From JACPSX01 sp035288405 [NCBI: bacterium] (GTDB taxonomy: Bacteria > JACPSX01), in assembly GCA_035288405.1 (NCBI GenBank), contig DATEAK010000034.1, forward strand, positions 1 to 12,156: 12,156 bases of DNA, written 5' to 3'. Under the pieces are notes generated by a model. The model was not told where the DNA came from. It did not search any database and saw only the letters and a program-made list of their open reading frames with translations. Below are positions 1 through 6,730 of the stretch, piece by piece (position 1 is the first letter of the stretch; each line of letters begins with the position of its first letter). The translations under genes and the position numbers were made by a program.

Positions 1-2
1 CC

Positions 3-797
3 ATCCAGGTTGTCGCTCCACCCGGATTGGTCGTGAACTGCCAGTATCCGGCTACCGTGGGCGCGTCCCCGGTTAGTATGTGCGTGCAGGTCATGGAGGC
101 AGTGTTGCAAGCCTTCAACGCGGCGAGCCCGGAGTCTGTAGCGGCTTGGGAGAGGCCGCGCGGCGATTACACCTTTGGAACTGACCCGCGGAGCAGTCAG
201 AGATACGTGCGGGTCTTGTTCGATTACTACGGATCTGCCGGAGCCGTGCGCGGGTACGATGGATATCCGGGAAAGGTCTCCAGTCTGACTACCATGGGGG
301 CTGTCAGGCGAGGCAGCATCGAGGAAGAGGAGATACGCACGCCGTGGCGGATCCTTCACTATGAGTGCGAGACCGACCTCATGGGCGCGGGTCGCTGGCG
401 CGGTGGGCCAGGAGTTCGCTGGGAGGCGATCAACGAGGGGGGCGACGCGAGGATAGCAACGGGAAATTCAGACGGCGACGTGACTCGACCGTTTGCTCTC
501 CTGCCGGCGGAAGCCCCACGACCATCCCGCAGCTATATCCGCCGGAACGGTGAAGAGATTCGGATCATAGCCCGGCGGATGACCGCCATCCAGCAAGGCG
601 ATGTGTGGATCAAATTGAGCAGTGGTGGAGGCGGCGTGGGCGACCCAGCCGAGAGGGCTCCAGCCCTGGTAGCGGAGGACGCACGCGATGGCATCGTCTC
701 CTTGAAGGAGGCGCGTCAAACGTACAAGGTGGTGATTCGGCCGGATACGTGGGAAGTCGACGAGGAGCAAACCCGGCTCCTGCGCGCGGGAGCCTGA
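3..797 (+). CDS. Hydantoinase B/oxoprolinase (HyuB) family protein, C-terminal part
   Basis: This is the C-terminal part (264 residues visible) of a HyuB-family subunit. With its HyuA partner, this family performs ATP-dependent opening of cyclic amides such as hydantoins or 5-oxoproline, or related carboxylations. The frame is open to the left edge, so the start lies outside; the family is usually about 500-600 residues, so roughly half is missing. Family features seen are the PPG-x-x-x-N-x-x-x-P-A-x-V-G segment at the left edge, a DLMGAGRWRGGPG segment (near base 380) resembling the family's SGGAGRxRGGxG, and the glycine-rich GGGGVGDPAERAP turn near the C-terminus followed by DGIVSLKEAR. HyuA is expected just upstream. 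The next gene, an amidase, starts 72 bp downstream. Substrate specificity cannot be read; acetophenone carboxylase and 5-oxoprolinase share the fold. The family call is firm, the substrate open. Confidence 0.88.
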   Translation: MQVVAPPGLVVNCQYPATVGASPVSMCVQVMEAVLQAFNAASPESVAAWERPRGDYTFGTDPRSSQRYVRVLFDYYGSAGAVRGYDGYPGKVSSLTTMGAVRRGSIEEEEIRTPWRILHYECETDLMGAGRWRGGPGVRWEAINEGGDARIATGNSDGDVTRPFALLPAEAPRPSRSYIRRNGEEIRIIARRMTAIQQGDVWIKLSSGGGGVGDPAERAPALVAEDARDGIVSLKEARQTYKVVIRPDTWEVDEEQTRLLRAGA

Positions 798-856
798 ACG
801 GCGTCTGACGAAGGACGGGTATTCTTGCCGGCTCGAGCCAAGGTGAGATCCTAGCC

Positions 857-861
857 GGAGG
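857..861 (+). promoter_or_regulatory. Ribosome binding site of the isochorismatase-family gene
   Basis: GGAGG lies 8 nt before the ATG at 870 and supports that start. It overlaps the right arm of a possible GC-rich hairpin (CCGGCT at 828-833 with AGCCGG at 853-858), which could partly mask the site. Confidence 0.6.
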
Positions 862-869
862 TTGACGTT

Positions 870-1634
870 ATGGGCAAACAGACCGCACCGATCAAGCTGA
901 ATGTTCGTTATATCGAAGGGGATTATTCCCGGCTGCCGGAGAGGACCGCGACGATCGATCTTCACTCGGCCAAGCTGGCTCTCCTCCTGGTGGACGTGCA
1001 GAACGACTTCTTGTCCGAGGCCGGAATGTACGATGCCAAGGGAGCAAACATCGACCAGGTTCGCACAATCGTCGAGCCGACTCGGAGGGTAGTGGAAGCC
1101 TGCCGACGCAGAGGTGTCAAGATTGTGTATACGCAGCATTGCTTTCGGTCCGACCTTTGCGATGTGGGAGCCGGGTGGGCCAACGCTTCTGATCTGCGCT
1201 CTCTGGTGCACAGGGGACAGGTTGCCCCAGGAACCAAGGTCGGTCCGAAGGATGTCCCCGCTGAGAAACTTGGATCGCTGATCCGGGGTACCTGGAACGC
1301 CGCTATTATCGACGAACTCGCCCCCCGGGAAGGAGACATCATCATTGATTCCAAGCACAAGTACACCGCCTTTTACCAGACCGATCTCGAGCTGATCCTG
1401 AGAACCCTGGGTATTGAGGCCCTGCTGATCGGGGGTGTTTCGACAGCAGTATGTGTAGAGTCTACGCTCAGGGACGCCTACTTTCGCGATTTCCTCTGCG
1501 TACTGTTGACCGATTGTACTTGGGAGAAGACAGCGGATCTGCAAGTTGCGTCGGAAACGATCGTGAAGCTGCACTTCGGTTGTGCGACGACCTCCTCCGA
1601 GGTGGTCAAAGCCTTGATCGAGGAGACGTCATGA
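870..1634 (+). CDS. Isochorismatase-family cysteine amidohydrolase
   Basis: A 254-residue cytosolic cysteine hydrolase of the isochorismatase superfamily, which hydrolyses amide or ureido C-N bonds (examples: ureidoacrylate amidohydrolase RutB, N-carbamoylsarcosine amidase, biuret hydrolase, maleamate amidase). The triad is visible: Asp42 in VDVQNDF, Lys162 in DSKHKYTAF, Cys195 in GGVSTAVCVESTLRDA, with a 33-residue Lys-Cys spacing as I recall for RutB. The stretch around the cysteine is closest to RutB/ureidoacrylate-type enzymes by eye. An ATG at 870 with GGAGG 8 nt upstream sets the start; length is slightly longer than typical (180-230) because of an N-terminal extension and an insert around residues 95-135. 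The stop overlaps the next start (ATGA), so it is translationally coupled to the molybdenum enzyme. The neighbours fit removal of ammonia or carbamate from a ring-opened N-compound. Exact substrate unknown. Confidence 0.88.
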   Translation: MGKQTAPIKLNVRYIEGDYSRLPERTATIDLHSAKLALLLVDVQNDFLSEAGMYDAKGANIDQVRTIVEPTRRVVEACRRRGVKIVYTQHCFRSDLCDVGAGWANASDLRSLVHRGQVAPGTKVGPKDVPAEKLGSLIRGTWNAAIIDELAPREGDIIIDSKHKYTAFYQTDLELILRTLGIEALLIGGVSTAVCVESTLRDAYFRDFLCVLLTDCTWEKTADLQVASETIVKLHFGCATTSSEVVKALIEETS

Positions 1635-4387
1635 GTGTCAAGCTCAGGTGCAATGGGGCCTGTCATTCGCTGTCTGCCGGTGACCGCAGCCTTCTGTCGG
1701 TGCTCCGAAATGACCTTGGACTCACCGGGGCAAAGAGAGGTTGCGACGACAAGGGGGAGTGTCGTACCTGTGCGGTGCTTCTGAACGATCAGCCGATACT
1801 TAGTTGCGTCTACCCGTTATCCAAGGTCGGCAATCGTCTTGTGACGACCATCGAGGGGCTAGCCCCTGCCGGTGGACTTCATCCTCTTCAGGAAGCCTTT
1901 GTGGAGCTCGGGGCTGCGCAATGCGGCTATTGCATTCCCGGCATGATCGTGACGGCAGAGGCCTTGCTGCGCCGCAATCCTTCCCCTTCCCGCTCGGAGG
2001 TCATCCGGGTGCTTCGCCACAATCTGTGTCGGTGCGGCGCGTACGGGAAAATTGCGGACGCGGTGCTCTACGGAGCTGCGCTGAGAAGGAAGGATTGCCA
2101 GCGAAAAGTCAGAGACCGGAGTGTTCATCTTGTCGGCTCCCATATTCCGCAGCTTGACGCACGGGAGAAGGTGACAGGGCAGACCAAGTATGTAGCCGAC
2201 CTGACGATCCCCGGAATGCTTCATGCCAAAACTTTGCGTAGCCCGCATCACCACGCGCAGATTCTTGGTATCGACACGAGTGAGGCGGAAGCGATGGAGG
2301 GAGTAGAAGCAGTGATGACCCAGGCCGATACGGCTGGCCGTCCGCAACGACAGGATCAATACTTGATTCCGGTCATCCCCTCGGACCGGGTGCGTTATTT
2401 GGGCGAACCCGTGGCCGTTGTCGCCGCGGTGACCGAAGAGCTGGCCGAGCAAGCGCTGTCGAAGATCCGTGTGGATTACCAGATCCTCGATCATGTGCTC
2501 GAAATTGACGACGCGATTGCCCCCAACGCCCCGCAGCTTCACAAAGAAGGGAATTTCGGGTTTGTTGAGGAGTTGGTCAAAGGGGATATTGAGGCCGGAT
2601 TTCTGGGCGCGGACGTTATCGTGGAAAGAACCTATCGAACCCCTATCCAGGAGCACGCGCCGATGGAAACCGAAGGGGCTTTGAGCTACTTGGATCCGGA
2701 AGGGATCTTGACGGTACTGGCCTGTACCCAGATCGCCTATGTGGTTCGAGACTCCATTGCCCATATTCTGGGTTTGCCGACGAACCAGGTTCGCGTGATC
2801 GGCACGCCGGTTGGGGGTGGTTTCGGGGGAAAATCCTCCGAGCTCTTCTTCTGCATCGCCAGCGCCATTCTGACTTGGAAATCCAAGAAGCCGGTTCGGC
2901 TTATTTACTCCCGGGAAGAGAGCCTGCTCAGCACGCGGAAGCGGCATGCCAGCTTGGTGAAGATCAAGACGGGGGCCACCCGCGACGGCAAGCTCGTTGC
3001 TGTGCAGGCTGAGGTTTTACTCAATAGCGGAGCGTATTCAGCGTTCCCACGATGCGTTATTCCTCGTCATGCCACCGAGATCATCACGGGACCTTACGAG
3101 GTGCCGCACGTCCGCGTGACGTGCAAAGAGGTTTGCACGAATACTCCGAAGGCCGGCTTCATGCGTGGACTGGCCGGCACGCAGATGGCCTTTGCCTACG
3201 AGCAGCAAATGGATCTTCTGGCCAAGGAGTTGGGGATCGATCCCTGGGAGCTCCGCTACCGCAATGCACTCCGCAAAGGTTCTACGGCTGCTGCTGGAAA
3301 CACCGTGCAAACTGAGTCCGAGGACGTCACCAAGACGCTACTGGCGGTAAGGCCATACTACCGTGAACTCCTCGAAGAGGCGGCGGCTGTCAATGCCCGG
3401 GCGGGTAATTCGCCGTGGAGAAGGGGCGTGGGGTTGGCATGTTCGTGGCGCGGCCACGGTGTCTTTCTTCCAGCCGAAGCAACTGTTGAGTTGAACTCTG
3501 AGGGAAGGACGGTGGTTCGGGTCGGAGCCGCCAATCTGGGCACCGGTGCGCCCACGGGTCTGGCCATGATCGCCGCCGAGCAGTTGGGAGTTCCTGTGGA
3601 TTCGGTTTCCGTGGTGGGTGGTGATACCCAGGAAGCCCCTTTCCCCTATATGACGGTCGCAGAGTCGACTATCTATTTGTGCGGAAAGGCTGTTTTCGAG
3701 GCGGCAACGGGTCTTCGGGCAGCTATTGTTCAAGCTGCTGCTGAACGGCTTGAGGAGCGGCCTGGCGACATAGAAATCGTGGAGAACACAGTGCGGTCTG
3801 TTTTCACCCCCAGCAAGAAGGTCTCATTGACAGATCTTGTTCAATACGCACAGGACAAGACCCCATTGCGGTGCCACGGTCGGTGGAGCTACAAGGACTA
3901 CGAGGGCTATGTCAATATTTCCCCCAACACGGGCCAGCCCCTGTTTTCGCTTCTCTACTCTCACGTCACCGAGGTGGCGGTGGTGGAAGTGAACACGCAG
4001 ACGGGTGAGACCCGAGTTCCTAAAGTGGTCTACTCGGGCAACACGGGAAAAGTGATCAATCCCTTGGGTCTGGAGACCCAGGTGGAAGGGGGGATTCTCA
4101 TGGGTTTGGGGCTTGCCCTAAAGGAAGATTTCGTGCCCGGAAAGAGCGATACGTTTAAGCATTACCCCATTCCTCTATTTACCGACTCCCCCGAGGTTGT
4201 GGTGGTTTTTATGGACGATCCGGTCGACTCGGGGCCTTTCGGAGCCAAAGGAGCGGGTGAGACCCCCACGATGGCCGTCCCCGCCGCGGTGGCCAACGGC
4301 ATTGCCGATGCAGCGGGCATTCGGATCTATCGGTTGCCTGCCACCCGCCGGCGGGTCCTGGCGGCTATGGCAAAATCGGAACGGTAG
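1631..4387 (+). CDS. Fused [2Fe-2S] and molybdopterin hydroxylase, xanthine dehydrogenase/aldehyde oxidoreductase family
   Basis: A 918-residue molybdenum hydroxylase with both iron-sulfur domains and the molybdopterin domain in one chain and no FAD domain, as in Desulfovibrio gigas aldehyde oxidoreductase (about 907 residues). Ferredoxin-like cluster cysteines are C38, C44, C47 and C59; the helical second cluster has C98, C101, C133 and C135 (QCGYC, LCRCGAY). The Mo part begins near residue 170 (DAREKVTGQTKY), with VGGGFGGK at 394-401, MRGLAGTQ at 511-518 and the probable catalytic base Glu877 in GAKGAGE. The open frame extends upstream to 1451, but the ATG at 1631 starts the ferredoxin domain correctly and overlaps the preceding stop (ATGA). 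Oddities: C38 and C44 are separated by five residues rather than the usual four, and Gly-Ala before C47 is Arg-Thr. The family hydroxylates N-heterocycles or aldehydes with water. In this cluster a heterocycle is likelier, but that is inference. The CO-dehydrogenase AYRCSFR loop is absent. Confidence 0.9.
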   Translation: MSVKLRCNGACHSLSAGDRSLLSVLRNDLGLTGAKRGCDDKGECRTCAVLLNDQPILSCVYPLSKVGNRLVTTIEGLAPAGGLHPLQEAFVELGAAQCGYCIPGMIVTAEALLRRNPSPSRSEVIRVLRHNLCRCGAYGKIADAVLYGAALRRKDCQRKVRDRSVHLVGSHIPQLDAREKVTGQTKYVADLTIPGMLHAKTLRSPHHHAQILGIDTSEAEAMEGVEAVMTQADTAGRPQRQDQYLIPVIPSDRVRYLGEPVAVVAAVTEELAEQALSKIRVDYQILDHVLEIDDAIAPNAPQLHKEGNFGFVEELVKGDIEAGFLGADVIVERTYRTPIQEHAPMETEGALSYLDPEGILTVLACTQIAYVVRDSIAHILGLPTNQVRVIGTPVGGGFGGKSSELFFCIASAILTWKSKKPVRLIYSREESLLSTRKRHASLVKIKTGATRDGKLVAVQAEVLLNSGAYSAFPRCVIPRHATEIITGPYEVPHVRVTCKEVCTNTPKAGFMRGLAGTQMAFAYEQQMDLLAKELGIDPWELRYRNALRKGSTAAAGNTVQTESEDVTKTLLAVRPYYRELLEEAAAVNARAGNSPWRRGVGLACSWRGHGVFLPAEATVELNSEGRTVVRVGAANLGTGAPTGLAMIAAEQLGVPVDSVSVVGGDTQEAPFPYMTVAESTIYLCGKAVFEAATGLRAAIVQAAAERLEERPGDIEIVENTVRSVFTPSKKVSLTDLVQYAQDKTPLRCHGRWSYKDYEGYVNISPNTGQPLFSLLYSHVTEVAVVEVNTQTGETRVPKVVYSGNTGKVINPLGLETQVEGGILMGLGLALKEDFVPGKSDTFKHYPIPLFTDSPEVVVVFMDDPVDSGPFGAKGAGETPTMAVPAAVANGIADAAGIRIYRLPATRRRVLAAMAKSER

Positions 4388-4399
4388 GAAGGAGGAGCG

Positions 4400-5218
4400 A
4401 TGGCTCGTGTAAATTTGAACGGCGCGGCAATCAACTATGAGACAAACGGCGAAGGGCCGGCCATGGTTCTTCTTCATGCGAATCCCTTCGATCATTCCAT
4501 GTGGTTGTACCAAATGCAGCGTTTCTCGGCCTGGTATCAGGTTATCGCTCTGGACTTAAGGGGATACGGAGGCTCCGAACGTACCACTGAATGCTCGCTG
4601 GAGATTATGGCGAAGGATGTGGCTAGACTCTGCGGAAAGCTCGGTATCGACAAGTGCATCCTGGCGGGAGTCTCTGTGGGAGGACAGATCGCCCTGCAGT
4701 TCGCGGTGGATTTTCCTGAGCTACTCTCCGCTTTGATTGTCGTTGGATGCGTCCCCTCGGGGAGAGATTTAGAGCAGGTTTTCGTACAGCGCATAGAAGG
4801 ATACCGTCGAGAAGGCATCCCGACGTACTACGAAAAGCACCTGCGGGCATTGGTGAGTAATGAGTTCCAGGAAAGCGAGATCGGGAGGTATTTGGTCGAC
4901 ATGTTTCTTGAAAAGGCGCCAACGCTACGGGTGGAGCCAATTGCGGCCATCTTCGAATCTGTGAAGCAGTGGTCCGTCAAGGAGGATATTCACCGCATCA
5001 AAACCCCTACCCTGCTGATCGGTGGCGAGAAGGATGGTGCCTTGCCCGGTGTGAGGCAGATTCACTCCCTGATGCCGGAGGCCAGGTTTGCCATCATTCC
5101 TGGCGCGGGCCACGCGTGTTGTATGGAGGCACCCGCTACCTTCGATTGCATCGTCATGGAGTTCCTCAGGGATCATGGTTTGATGGAGCCTCGGGTGAAT
5201 ACAAGGATTGGGACGTAG
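4400..5218 (+). CDS. Alpha/beta hydrolase
   Basis: A 272-residue alpha/beta hydrolase-fold protein with no signal peptide, so cytosolic. The nucleophile elbow is GVSVGG with Ser92, the acid is probably Asp212 in LIGGEKDG, and the base is His238 in GAGHACCMEAP. The oxyanion region is HANPFDH (from His26), and RGYGGSE follows strand 4 as in enol-lactonase-type members. AAGGAGG sits just before the ATG, 12 bp after the molybdenum enzyme, so both are in one operon. Related enzymes by architecture include 3-oxoadipate enol-lactonase, N-formylmaleamate deformylase (NicD) and aminoacrylate hydrolase (RutD). In this cluster it could hydrolyse a ring-opening product, a lactone or an N-formyl/carbamoyl intermediate. 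The fold and triad are clear, the reaction is not. The sequence continues about 10 bases beyond the alternative start of the following frame, but real overlap is unlikely. Confidence 0.88.
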   Translation: MARVNLNGAAINYETNGEGPAMVLLHANPFDHSMWLYQMQRFSAWYQVIALDLRGYGGSERTTECSLEIMAKDVARLCGKLGIDKCILAGVSVGGQIALQFAVDFPELLSALIVVGCVPSGRDLEQVFVQRIEGYRREGIPTYYEKHLRALVSNEFQESEIGRYLVDMFLEKAPTLRVEPIAAIFESVKQWSVKEDIHRIKTPTLLIGGEKDGALPGVRQIHSLMPEARFAIIPGAGHACCMEAPATFDCIVMEFLRDHGLMEPRVNTRIGT

Positions 5219-5223
5219 GTTAG

Positions 5224-5229
5224 GGAGGG
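5224..5229 (+). promoter_or_regulatory. Ribosome binding site deciding the UbiD start
   Basis: GGAGGG lies 8 nt before TTG at 5238 and 14 nt before ATG at 5244. The spacing favours TTG, although ATG remains possible. It excludes the upstream TTG at 5208, which lies inside the preceding gene and before the site. Confidence 0.5.
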
Positions 5230-5237
5230 AAAAAGAA

Positions 5238-6719
5238 TTGGCAATGCACAGGGACTTGCGTGACTGGATCGATGTCCTACGTGAACAGGGAGAGCTGGTG
5301 GATGTCCGCGGCGCCAGTTGGGACTTGCAGATCGGCGCACTGATCGAAATCGCCTGCCGGGAGAGCAAGGGGTTTCCCCCGGCCTTGCTGTTTCGGGATA
5401 TTCCGGGTTATCCCGGGGATCGGCGGGTGCTTGGGGCTCAATTGGTGTCGCCGAAACGGATTGCGATTACGCTGGGTCTCCCAACCGAAATTTCGAATAG
5501 GCAAGAGTTGGCGGCCGCCTGTCGGCGAAAATTGGCAACGATGAATCTGGTACCCCCCGCGCTGGTGAAAACAGGGCCGGTTGCTGCGAACGTGTTGGAG
5601 GGTTCCGACGTTGACCTGCTCAGCTTCCCTGTGCCACGCCATCACGAGCTGGATGGAGGCCGATTCATCGGCACGGCACATTGCGTGATCACGAAAGATC
5701 CTGACGATGGCTGGGTAAACCTCGGCACCTACCGCTGCATGGTGCTGGGTCCTGATAAGTTTGCCCTTCACATGAGTCCCGGGAGAGATGGTCGGATCAT
5801 GCGGGATGATAAGTATTTTCGCCGGGGAGAGCCCATGCCTGTGGCCATTGCCATGGGCGCAGATCCGGCGCTGTGGCTCGCCAGCATATCTGAGGTGCCC
5901 TGGGGTACCTCGGAATATGATTATGCCGGCGGACTTAAGGGGGAACCCTTAGAGGTCATGCCTGGCCCTCGCACGGGGCTTCCCATCCCCGCCAGGGCTG
6001 AGATCGTGATCGAAGGCATATGCTATCCTGGCGAATTAGAACCGGAAGGACCGTTTGGCGAGTGGGCAGGATACTATGCCAACCGGGGTCTCCTGCCAGT
6101 GCCCGAGCCCGTTGTACACGTCTTGGGGGTGATGCATCGAGACGAACCGATACTGACCTGCGCCCATCCGGCAAAGCCGCCGAGCGACCTGTCCTTTCCG
6201 GAGTCCGTCTTTCGTTCCGCGACCATGTGGGACCAGATGGAAAAGGCCGGAGTCCCCGGCATTCGAGGAGTCTGGTGTCACGAGGTGGGCGGGGCGCGAC
6301 TCTTCAACGTAGTCTCCATAGAACAGCACTATGCAGGCCACTCGCGCCAAGCGGGGATGGTTGCTTCCCAATGCCGGTCAGGGGTATACATCGGCCGCTA
6401 CACCGTCGTTGTGGATGATGACATAGACCCCTCGAATCTGTGGGAAGTGGTTTGGGCCATCGTCACTCGTTCCAATCCTGAGCGCTCTATTGAGATCACA
6501 CGCTGGTGTCGCAGTAGTTCGGCGGACCCCGCGGCATCCCCCTATTTAAAGGATCAGGAATCCAACCCCACGAATATTTATACATCCAAGGCCATAATCG
6601 ATGCCTGTTGGCCTTACGAATGGCGGGAGCGTGCTTGCCCTGTGGCCCAGATTAGTCCCGGGCTTAGAAAGGAAATGTCTGCCAAATGGTCTGATGTCCT
6701 GGCAAACATTGTCAGATGA
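5238..6719 (+). CDS. UbiD family decarboxylase
   Basis: A 493-residue UbiD-family (de)carboxylase, full length for the family. UbiD enzymes use prenylated FMN made by a UbiX partner, plus a divalent metal and potassium, to decarboxylate aromatic, heteroaromatic or acrylic acids. Visible motifs are the VNLGTYR region with Arg166, and PEGPFGEWAGYY with Glu270 and Glu275, which match the Arg-Glu-Glu catalytic set of fungal Fdc1 in order and in Glu-Glu spacing. VDDDIDP and KAIIDACWPYEW in the C-terminal half are also family-typical. I chose TTG at 5238 for its ribosome binding site spacing; ATG at 5244 would shorten it by two residues. The stop overlaps the extended frame of the next gene. No UbiX is in the window. 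Sitting between a Mo hydroxylase and cyclic amide hydrolases, it probably acts on a ring carboxylic acid; this is inference. Confidence 0.92.
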   Translation: MAMHRDLRDWIDVLREQGELVDVRGASWDLQIGALIEIACRESKGFPPALLFRDIPGYPGDRRVLGAQLVSPKRIAITLGLPTEISNRQELAAACRRKLATMNLVPPALVKTGPVAANVLEGSDVDLLSFPVPRHHELDGGRFIGTAHCVITKDPDDGWVNLGTYRCMVLGPDKFALHMSPGRDGRIMRDDKYFRRGEPMPVAIAMGADPALWLASISEVPWGTSEYDYAGGLKGEPLEVMPGPRTGLPIPARAEIVIEGICYPGELEPEGPFGEWAGYYANRGLLPVPEPVVHVLGVMHRDEPILTCAHPAKPPSDLSFPESVFRSATMWDQMEKAGVPGIRGVWCHEVGGARLFNVVSIEQHYAGHSRQAGMVASQCRSGVYIGRYTVVVDDDIDPSNLWEVVWAIVTRSNPERSIEITRWCRSSSADPAASPYLKDQESNPTNIYTSKAIIDACWPYEWRERACPVAQISPGLRKEMSAKWSDVLANIVR

Positions 6720-6723
6720 GGAG
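6718..6723 (+). promoter_or_regulatory. Ribosome binding site of the dihydropyrimidinase-like gene
   Basis: GAGGAG overlaps the UbiD stop codon and lies 7 nt before ATG at 6731. It favours that start over the in-frame ATG at 6716, which lies before the site and overlaps the UbiD stop. Confidence 0.55.
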
Positions 6724-6730
6724 AAGCAGC

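Noticed and set aside
468-1574. Long open frame on the minus strand opposite the amidase
   Set aside because: It spans the end of HyuB and the isochorismatase gene, whose + strand products carry full family motifs. The antisense translation shows none and has no ribosome binding site I could see; it is a codon-bias shadow.
1451-1630. Upstream extension of the Mo enzyme frame
   Set aside because: It lies inside the amidase gene. The ATG at 1631, overlapping the stop in ATGA form, begins the ferredoxin-like domain at the normal place.
1859-2947. Long open frame on the minus strand opposite the Mo enzyme
   Set aside because: The + strand here encodes conserved cluster and molybdopterin motifs; the reverse product has no recognisable domain.
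1631-4387. Carbon monoxide dehydrogenase large subunit
   Set aside because: The AYRCSFR active-site loop with its Cu-binding cysteine is absent; the corresponding loop reads AGFMRGLAG, and CoxS and CoxM are not separate genes here.
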